The position numbers were made by a program, and so were the translations under genes. Positions 7,878 through 12,792 of a stretch of 12,792 bases of DNA are shown here, one piece after another (the first letter of the stretch is position 1; each line of letters starts with the position of its first letter). The notes under the pieces are model-generated. The model was given only the letters and a program-made list of their open reading frames with translations. It was not told the DNA's origin and did no database searches. Source of the stretch: Candidatus Bipolaricaulota bacterium (GTDB lineage Bacteria; Bipolaricaulota; Bipolaricaulia; M55B111); assembly GCA_018334595.1 (NCBI GenBank), contig JAGXLQ010000020.1, positions 1 to 12,792 on the forward strand, given 5' to 3'.

Positions 7878-8888
7878 TATCAGGAATCCTTCTATATCCC
7901 CCTGTTCAATTGACCTAACCGACCTTCTGTGTGTCCCTTCGTCGTGCTCAAACCTGTAATTTACAGGTATCTCCCTACCCTCGGAGACCTCGCTGTTAGC
8001 CACAGTAATCCTCGCCGCAAGCTCTACTATCCTCTCTATCTGACCGTCGGTCTTCGAGTCCCATCTCGACCTGACGAGGGCCATTGGTCCCTCGTGGCAG
8101 GGGAGATATATGCGTAAGTCCTTAGGGAGAAAGTAATCGTGGAGCTCATGTTTCTCCTCGCTGCCAACTCCGAGCACGATCTTGGTATCCGGTCGTAATT
8201 TGTAATAATAGTCGAAGTCGAGCAGACGTAGATCGTTAGCGTTAAAATCCGGCTCCTGCAGGAGATCTTCAAGCCTTTTTCGATATCTGGACCGGGTAAG
8301 CTTGCAGCGGCTCTCTGCCGTGAAGTAGCCGTCCTGGCTGAGCCCGTACTCGTCCAACAGCGTCTCAAGCCGCTCCGACGAGGAGGCGGTGAGATCATAT
8401 CCCGACTCAACCCAGCCCCTGTCCTCCGGCACCGTGACCGGGAGTAGAGCAGAGGACAGTGGCCGGAGTACCAGCCCGCTGACTCCCGCACCGATATCGA
8501 TCCGCTTTATCTGGCGTAGGCCGACTCCGTGGTTGCCCAATATCTCACCGGTGACCAGGAAGTCTCCCCCGACCTGCTGGAGGAAATTTCTCCCGCTCTC
8601 CAGCATTGATTTCCTGCAGGAAACGCAGAAAGAGCTTGGCTTACCGTCGCCGTCCATTTCACAGCCCAGGTTCCCGATATCCTCCGTCTCCTTTTTGATC
8701 GACTTGCTCCGAAAGACTAGTTCGGGCCAGTTTCTGTTCGCGATTTCCTTTACCCTGTCGTAGTTTTCGAAAAAAGGTGAACGGAAGGAGAGTAGTACAA
8801 CTTCGTCAATCACGTCTATCTCAAGCGTGATTTCTGTAGCGAGGCTGCTCGCCGCGCTCCCGGAGAACAACAAAACAACCCGAACCAT
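7875..8888 (-). CDS. ThiI/MnmA-like PP-loop protein with degenerate nucleotide-binding loop
   Basis: 337 aa. It resembles a family of thiouridylase-like PP-loop proteins, often annotated as tRNA thiolation or methyltransferase proteins, with an NFACT-R-like RNA-binding domain near the end. Shared landmarks are a beta strand and glycine/serine loop at 4-15, a CxxC pair at C88 and C91 followed by ML, VTGEILG at 112-118, and LRPLSS then LLP (141-150) and GW (158-159). A small C-terminal domain spans about 215-275. The usual SGGxDS PP-loop reads SGSAASS (9-15), so the second Gly and the Asp are lost. The later Cys-rich loop keeps only C195. Adenylation activity is therefore doubtful and it may be a repurposed RNA-binding relative. 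The ATG at 8888 follows a GGAG-type site. It sits between hpf and the helicase and is probably co-transcribed with them. Confidence 0.65.
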   Translation of the reverse strand: MVRVVLLFSGSAASSLATEITLEIDVIDEVVLLSFRSPFFENYDRVKEIANRNWPELVFRSKSIKKETEDIGNLGCEMDGDGKPSSFCVSCRKSMLESGRNFLQQVGGDFLVTGEILGNHGVGLRQIKRIDIGAGVSGLVLRPLSSALLPVTVPEDRGWVESGYDLTASSSERLETLLDEYGLSQDGYFTAESRCKLTRSRYRKRLEDLLQEPDFNANDLRLLDFDYYYKLRPDTKIVLGVGSEEKHELHDYFLPKDLRIYLPCHEGPMALVRSRWDSKTDGQIERIVELAARITVANSEVSEGREIPVNYRFEHDEGTHRRSVRSIEQGDIEGFLI

Positions 8889-8898
8889 ATAAGGAACT

Positions 8899-8925
8899 CC
8901 TATCCTAAAAAATCAGCAAGATAGG
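8899..8925 (-). other. Possible hairpin masking the PP-loop gene ribosome binding site
   Basis: In the minus-strand RNA, CCTATC (8920-8925) can pair with GATAGG (8899-8904) across a 15-nt loop that contains six T. The 3' arm overlaps the GATAGGAG ribosome binding site of the gene starting at 8888. The stem is only 6 bp and half A/T, so it is weak. Confidence 0.25.
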
Positions 8926-8936
8926 TGCAGCACAAA

Positions 8937-9467
8937 CTAAAATTGTGGCTCAATCAACCCGTACTGACCGTCATCACGCTCGTATATTATGTTCACCACG
9001 TCGCTCTTGGAGTTGAGAAAGACCAAGAAGTTTTGATGATAAGAATCCAACTGTAGCACGGCCTCGTCGGGTGACATCGGCTTCTTGAAGTAGATATCGG
9101 TCTTCACAATATTCGGGGTCGCCTGGTTAGCCCCCGGGTCAGGTCCGGCCGATACGGCGTCGTCGATCTCCCCCTTATGTTTGTCCTTCAACTTCTCGTT
9201 ATACTTTTTAAGCTGCCTCTCTATCTTATCTATAGCGCTATCAATTGAGACGTACATGTCGTCTGACTCCGCAGACGCTTTCACGATTTTCTTGTTTATC
9301 AAGTGAGCGAAGATCTTGACGGTCCTGCGCTTCTTTTCCACGTCCATCGTTACCTCTACGCTGATAATCCCGTCGAAAAACTTCTCCAGGTCGCCGGCCT
9401 TGGATATAGCGTAATCACGCAGGGGTTCACTTTGCTCCATGTGCCTCTCTTCAATCTTTACTTTCAT
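8937..9467 (-). CDS. hpf: Ribosome hibernation promoting factor, long form
   Basis: 176 aa. Long HPF binds the 30S subunit at the mRNA/tRNA site and pairs ribosomes into inactive 100S dimers under stress or starvation. The S30AE (RaiA-like) domain occupies about residues 1-105, with the characteristic basic surface around KKRRTVKI. A Gly/Pro/Asp linker follows, then the C-terminal dimerisation domain from about 118 to the end, containing KPMSPDEAVLQ and YGLIEP, which are family hallmarks. The start is the ATG at 9467, preceded at 4-5 nt by GGGTGAG. A TTG at 9482 in frame would add five residues but would place that binding site inside the gene. A candidate promoter lies about 130 nt upstream. 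It is probably the first gene of a transcript with the PP-loop and helicase genes. Confidence 0.95.
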   Translation of the reverse strand: MKVKIEERHMEQSEPLRDYAISKAGDLEKFFDGIISVEVTMDVEKKRRTVKIFAHLINKKIVKASAESDDMYVSIDSAIDKIERQLKKYNEKLKDKHKGEIDDAVSAGPDPGANQATPNIVKTDIYFKKPMSPDEAVLQLDSYHQNFLVFLNSKSDVVNIIYERDDGQYGLIEPQF

Positions 9468-9598
9468 TGCACTCACCCACAATATTATTTTCTTTTTGGT
9501 TATCGTTACCGCTCAAACCGGTCGCCCTTCTGGAAGACTCGAAAAAGGTCTTAGGCCCAAATTCTCTTGCACCCCAACGTACTCAACAGGGCAGATTT

Positions 9599-9627
9599 AT
9601 GGTAACCTATCGGTTTCAGTAATTCAA
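9599..9627 (-). promoter_or_regulatory. Candidate promoter for hpf
   Basis: Minus strand: TTGAAT (9622-9627) and TACCAT (9599-9604), each 4 of 6 consensus, with an ideal 17-nt spacer. It lies just past the recO stop codon, leaving a leader of about 125 nt before hpf that holds no other gene. The match is moderate. Confidence 0.35.
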
Positions 9628-9634
9628 AAGGATT

Positions 9635-10396
9635 TTAACCGGGGCCCCTATCAGAAGGGGCCGTCCGGAGGGACCGCGGGACCAACTCCCGCTCCAGGTG
9701 ATACTCGGAAAACCTGTTGAGGAGATCATAATAGCGGGTAAGTTTCCTCTCAGGCACCCTAAGCCTCCTCAGCCGCGATTGGGGCAACTTCTTCAACCGT
9801 GCCAGGCTCTTTCTGTCGCCACGGGATAACTCCATACCGTTTCCTCCCCGGCATTTTTCACAGAGAAAACCCCCGGCAACCGGTGAGAACTGGAGGGTAG
9901 ATTCCTGATCAATATCCACTCCGCACGACAGACATCGGTCCTCAAGGTCGGGGTCGAACCCCAGGTACTTTAACGCTTTCAGGTAAAAGCCCACCTCTAA
10001 CAGACGCGGCCTCCTCTGATCGGCATCCAGTTCCTCGAGGGTGTCACGAAAGAGACTGTAGACCTGCGGCGAAGGCTGCTCTTCTCCAAGCAATTCACCT
10101 ATCGACTTGGCACAGCGTAGTCCAACGTCTATAGCTTCCCCGGACTTCTTGAGCGACTCCCAGCCGTCCAGCACCTCTCCCTCGCTGATGAAGTTCAGGC
10201 TTGACCCCTGATAGTAGACGACCTCCGACCGGTTTAACAGGTTGAACGTCGACCCGAACTTGCTCTCCAACTTCCTCGCGCCCTTGGCGATACCGGAGAA
10301 CTTACCCGACTTCCTTCCGAACAACCTTACGATGTGATCGCTCTCCTTGAAGTCGATCTTTCGGATGACAAAAACTTCCTCACGCTTTAACCCCAT
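9635..10396 (-). CDS. recO: DNA repair protein RecO
   Basis: 253 aa, the usual RecO length. RecO works with RecR to load RecA onto SSB-coated single-stranded DNA and anneals complementary strands. The N-terminal OB fold covers about 1-80, opening with VFVIRKIDFKESDHIV and a GKFSGIAKGARK segment typical of the family. The helical middle contains a YLKALKYLGFDP motif. A zinc site CLSC then CEKC lies at about residues 150-175, and a basic helical tail follows to the end. The ATG at 10396 follows a purine-rich GAGGGAG site and lies 17 nt after deoC. The era-deoC-recO order matches the widespread era-recO linkage with an inserted deoC. Confidence 0.95.
   Translation of the reverse strand: MGLKREEVFVIRKIDFKESDHIVRLFGRKSGKFSGIAKGARKLESKFGSTFNLLNRSEVVYYQGSSLNFISEGEVLDGWESLKKSGEAIDVGLRCAKSIGELLGEEQPSPQVYSLFRDTLEELDADQRRPRLLEVGFYLKALKYLGFDPDLEDRCLSCGVDIDQESTLQFSPVAGGFLCEKCRGGNGMELSRGDRKSLARLKKLPQSRLRRLRVPERKLTRYYDLLNRFSEYHLERELVPRSLRTAPSDRGPG
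9643..9662 (-). terminator. GC hairpin at the 3' end of recO, possible terminator
   Basis: GGCCCC and GGGGCC form a 6-bp all-GC stem with an 8-nt loop. It lies within the last recO codons, ending 5 nt before the stop codon. Downstream RNA has broken T runs and no clean T tract, so termination may be weak or factor-assisted. The position, just before the hpf promoter, fits an operon end. Confidence 0.35.
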
Positions 10397-10413
10397 GCTC
10401 CCTCTTCCCTAGC

Positions 10414-11088
10414 CTACCCGTCCGGGGCCCCCCCGACAATCTTCACGCCGCTGCTGGCACCGATTCTGGTGGCCCCGGCCTTGATCATAGCCATCGCTTC
10501 TCCGTAGTCTCCGATACCACCTGCGGCCTTCACCCCAACTTCGTCGGAGACAAGACTCCTCATGAGTTCGACGTCCTCGACCGTCGCTCCGCCGGGCCCA
10601 AACCCTGTCGAGGTTTTTACAAAGTCCGCTCCGCTTGCCTGGGCAACCACGGGCCCAGCTCGCTTGGCCTTGTCGTTTAGCAGGGCCATCTCCAGTATGA
10701 CCTTAACTATGATCTCACGCGGGCTGTTCTCCGCCACCTCCGTCACCGCCTCAATATCACGGGCGACAGTTCGATAGTCACCCTCGAGCAGCGCTGAGAC
10801 GTTCACGACCATGTCCAGCTCATCAGCTCCGTCTTCGACGGCAAGCTGTGCCTCAAATCCCTTCGTTCCCGGCCTGTTCGCTCCGTGGGGGAAACCGATA
10901 ACGGTTGCGATCCCCGACTCGCTATCCTCGAGCAAACTTTCGGCCAGGGGGACGAACGGGGGGTCGATACAGACGGTCGCAAAGCCATACTCGTCCGCCT
11001 CCTCACAGACCTTCGTTACGTCCTCCCTGGAAGTCTCCGGGCCGAGGACCGTATGGTCGATAACTGCAGCTATTTCCGACTTGTTCAT
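10414..11088 (-). CDS. deoC: Deoxyribose-phosphate aldolase
   Basis: 224 aa, standard class I DERA size. It cleaves 2-deoxyribose 5-phosphate into glyceraldehyde 3-phosphate and acetaldehyde, the last step of deoxynucleoside catabolism, in the cytosol. The TIM-barrel signatures are present: IDHTVLGP near the start, LDMVVN with catalytic Asp92, DFVKTSTGF with the Schiff-base Lys158, and VKAAGGI with Lys187 as the second active-site lysine. The phosphate-binding RIGASSG lies at 208-214. The start codon overlaps the era stop (ATGA), and a GGAGGATC binding site lies inside the end of era, so translation is probably coupled. Other nucleoside catabolic genes are not in the window. The gene appears intact. 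Confidence 0.96.
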   Translation of the reverse strand: MNKSEIAAVIDHTVLGPETSREDVTKVCEEADEYGFATVCIDPPFVPLAESLLEDSESGIATVIGFPHGANRPGTKGFEAQLAVEDGADELDMVVNVSALLEGDYRTVARDIEAVTEVAENSPREIIVKVILEMALLNDKAKRAGPVVAQASGADFVKTSTGFGPGGATVEDVELMRSLVSDEVGVKAAGGIGDYGEAMAMIKAGATRIGASSGVKIVGGAPDG

Positions 11089-11987
11089 GGTGATCCTCCT
11101 AACCTCTTAACCTGCTGTTCCCGTCTGTTCCAATTCTTGGACACCTTAACCTTCAAGTCCAGATATATTTTCGTCCCCAGCATCCTCTGTAGGTCCTTTC
11201 TCGCCCGCACTCCGATCTTCTTTATCATATTTCCGTTTTTGCCGATGATTATCCCCTTTTGCGACTTTCTTACTACGTAGATGTCTACCCCGATCTCCGT
11301 CAGGTCTTCATCCTCCCGCTCCTTTACGTATCTCGTCTGCGTGGCAACGGAATAGGGGAGTTCCTCATAGGTTAACCGAAATACCTTCTCTCTAACGTAC
11401 TCCGATACGAGAAAGGAGATCGGCTTGTCAGTCTTAGTTCCCTCCGGAAAGAGCCTGCCCCCTTCCGGCAGGAGGTCAACCAACCGGTCCAAGGCAATAT
11501 CCACTCCGTCACCGGTCAGCGCTGATATGGGAACGTACTCGTCGAACAGGTCCTCTTCCTCGTAAGCCTTGAGGGTTTCCGCAATATCGGCGGGCGAGTT
11601 GATGTCCACCTTGTTAACCAGCAACATCTTGGGTGAATCCACTCCCTTCAGTTTCCTGAAGAAATCCCTATCCTCCGGAGATATCTCGTCCCGGGGCTCA
11701 ACCATGTAAACGAGCAGGTCGGCTCCCTTTAACCCCTTCCTCGCCTCCTTTACCAGGTGCTTTCCCAGGGCACCCGTGGGCCTGTGGAGGCCGGGAGTGT
11801 CAAGAAAGACGATCTGTGCTCTGTCGTCCTCGTAGATACACCTGATCCTGTTTCTCGTGGTCTGTGGTTTCTCCGAGGTAATCGACACCTTTTCTCCGAT
11901 CAGCCCGTTTATAAATGTGGACTTACCTACGTTGGTCCTGCCCAGCAAGTTGACGAAACCCGACTTAAAATTGCTCATATCCGCCAT
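11085..11987 (-). CDS. era: GTPase Era
   Basis: 300 aa, the normal length. Era is an essential GTPase that binds the 3' end of 16S rRNA and assists 30S assembly. G1 is GRTNVGKS (16-23), with Thr where most family members have Pro. G2 includes TT at 43-44, G3 is DTPG (63-66), G4 is NKVD (125-128) and G5 is SAL (155-157). The C-terminal KH domain contains GIIIGKNG (245-252), the RNA-binding loop. The ATG at 11987 has no good ribosome binding site. An ATG at codon 4 (11978) is an alternative, and a TATAAT abuts the first ATG, leaving one base between. It is the first gene of the era-deoC-recO group. Confidence 0.97.
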   Translation of the reverse strand: MADMSNFKSGFVNLLGRTNVGKSTFINGLIGEKVSITSEKPQTTRNRIRCIYEDDRAQIVFLDTPGLHRPTGALGKHLVKEARKGLKGADLLVYMVEPRDEISPEDRDFFRKLKGVDSPKMLLVNKVDINSPADIAETLKAYEEEDLFDEYVPISALTGDGVDIALDRLVDLLPEGGRLFPEGTKTDKPISFLVSEYVREKVFRLTYEELPYSVATQTRYVKEREDEDLTEIGVDIYVVRKSQKGIIIGKNGNMIKKIGVRARKDLQRMLGTKIYLDLKVKVSKNWNRREQQVKRLGGSP

Positions 11988-12119
11988 AATTATAACGATA
12001 AGGAAGGGGCTTTGCAGTGCAGGTTTTCAACACGTGAGAAAATTGGATATATTGGTTAGAATTCTACGGCAAAAATTTCTGCAGCGGGGAAGAAAAAACT
12101 TAACTGGCGGGTGTCGCGA
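11988..12119. promoter_or_regulatory. Divergent promoter region between era and ispE
   Basis: 132 nt shared by two divergent genes. Toward ispE, GTGAGA (12034-12039) and TAGAAT (12057-12062) have a 17-nt spacer; a TATATT at 12048-12053 with a poor -35 overlaps it. Toward era, a perfect TATAAT (11989-11994, minus strand) has only a weak -35 (CTGCAA, 17-nt spacer). That TATAAT ends one base before the era ATG, so a transcript from it would be leaderless or would start after that codon. Either side could be wrong. Confidence 0.4.
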
Positions 12120-12792
12120 TTGGAAATAAGCGTCAAAGCTTTTGCAAAGGTAAATCCCTACCTTAAGATAATATCCAGAGAGAGGGACGGCTACCACAAT
12201 CTGAAGTTGAGTTTCCTCAGCATAGACCTGGCAGACAGGATCACGTTCACCCCTCTTGAACAGGAGAATAGAATTGAAGTATCCATGGACGGCGACGTAC
12301 CTCAGGAGGAAAACCTCGTCTACAAGGTGGCGAATGAGCTGTCTCAGAGGTGTGCCGTAGACGACCGCGGGGCACGGATAGTCGTCAATAAGAGAATACC
12401 TATCGGAGCGGGATTGGGCGGTGGCAGCACCGACGCTGCAGCCACGCTCGTGGTCCTGAACAGGTTATGGGGTTGTGGCTTAAGGAGGGAAAGCTTGATG
12501 GAAATAGGAGAGAAATATGGATCGGACATAACGTTCTTCTTTCACGGAGGCTTCTGTCGAGGGAAGGGCAGGGGGACGGAGGTAAAGAAGGAACCGAATC
12601 CCTTCGGTAATCGGTTCGTCCCCGTAATCGCGCCAGCGTTCTCGCAGATGACGGCCGCTGCCTACGAAAAATACGACGAGTACAGCGACGGAGGCGAGGA
12701 GAGTTCCCGCGAGGTGGACGGGCTAGAGATCCTAAACCCCGGGAACGTGGGAGGTTTTAAGATTAACAACGACCTTCAAAAACCGGTAATAG
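12120..12792 (+). CDS. ispE: 4-diphosphocytidyl-2-C-methyl-D-erythritol kinase, C-terminus cut by window edge
   Basis: 224 codons are visible of a protein usually about 280-300 aa. IspE phosphorylates CDP-methylerythritol with ATP in the MEP pathway to isopentenyl diphosphate. It is a GHMP kinase. The N-terminal AKVNPYLKI motif and DGYHNL match the family, the ATP-binding loop PIGAGLGGGSTDAAA lies at about residues 90-104, and GSDITFFFHGG follows at about 131-141. The start is taken as TTG at 12120, placing the AKVN motif near residue 9 as in homologues, with a GGGTG-like site just before it. GTG at 12111 is an alternative adding three residues. It is divergent from era. The family's usual FxNDFE-like segment appears as KINNDLQ near the edge. 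Confidence 0.93.
   Translation, partial: MEISVKAFAKVNPYLKIISRERDGYHNLKLSFLSIDLADRITFTPLEQENRIEVSMDGDVPQEENLVYKVANELSQRCAVDDRGARIVVNKRIPIGAGLGGGSTDAAATLVVLNRLWGCGLRRESLMEIGEKYGSDITFFFHGGFCRGKGRGTEVKKEPNPFGNRFVPVIAPAFSQMTAAAYEKYDEYSDGGEESSREVDGLEILNPGNVGGFKINNDLQKPVI

Noticed and set aside
8036..8491. 151-codon minus-strand frame within the PP-loop gene
   Set aside because: It overlaps the recognisable PP-loop protein in another frame; Arg/Ser-rich shadow translation.
9468..9482. TTG start extending hpf by five codons
   Set aside because: It would put the GGGTGAG ribosome binding site inside the gene; the ATG at 9467 fits better with family N-termini.

Overview
The window is a gene-dense bacterial chromosome segment of about 12.8 kb with almost everything on the minus strand. 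The gene content is core: RNA polymerase beta prime, an Era GTPase, RecO, a UvrD/PcrA helicase, a long-form hibernation factor, and IspE of the MEP isoprenoid pathway. No phage, plasmid or defence module is visible. The organism looks like a deep-branching bacterium. Its beta prime subunit has large beta-rich insertions of the kind known from Thermotogota, Aquificota and Deinococcus-Thermus. Proteins are rich in Asp/Glu, and AGG/AGA arginine and ATA isoleucine codons are common. A Thermotogota- or Bipolaricaulota-like lineage, possibly salt-adapted, would fit, but this is an impression and not a placement.

Layout in transcription order on the minus strand (right to left). era (11987-11085) overlaps deoC (11088-10414) by 4 nt, and recO (10396-9635) follows 17 nt later; this looks like one operon. 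After a GC-rich hairpin at the recO end and a candidate promoter come hpf (9467-8937), a ThiI-like degenerate PP-loop protein (8888-7875) and a uvrD/pcrA helicase (7846-5798), with gaps of 48 and 28 nt. A strong consensus promoter sits just after the helicase stop codon and leads, after a leader of about 180 nt, into a small FmdB-type zinc ribbon gene (5568-5287). Then comes a gene-poor gap of about 590 nt, followed by rpoC (4699 to beyond base 1), which runs off the left edge without its C-terminus. On the plus strand, ispE (12120 to beyond 12792) is divergent from era and runs off the right edge.

The most notable point is that rpoC is not preceded by rpoB. The gap where rpoB would normally end holds only a GC-rich hairpin, a weaker hairpin and a possible 19-codon leader ORF that overlaps the rpoC start. 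The second point is the architecture of beta prime, with large insertions and what looks like three copies of one small module. The third is a PP-loop protein whose nucleotide-binding motif is degenerate. I did not find a convincing new multi-gene system; the findings are individual oddities in an otherwise housekeeping region.
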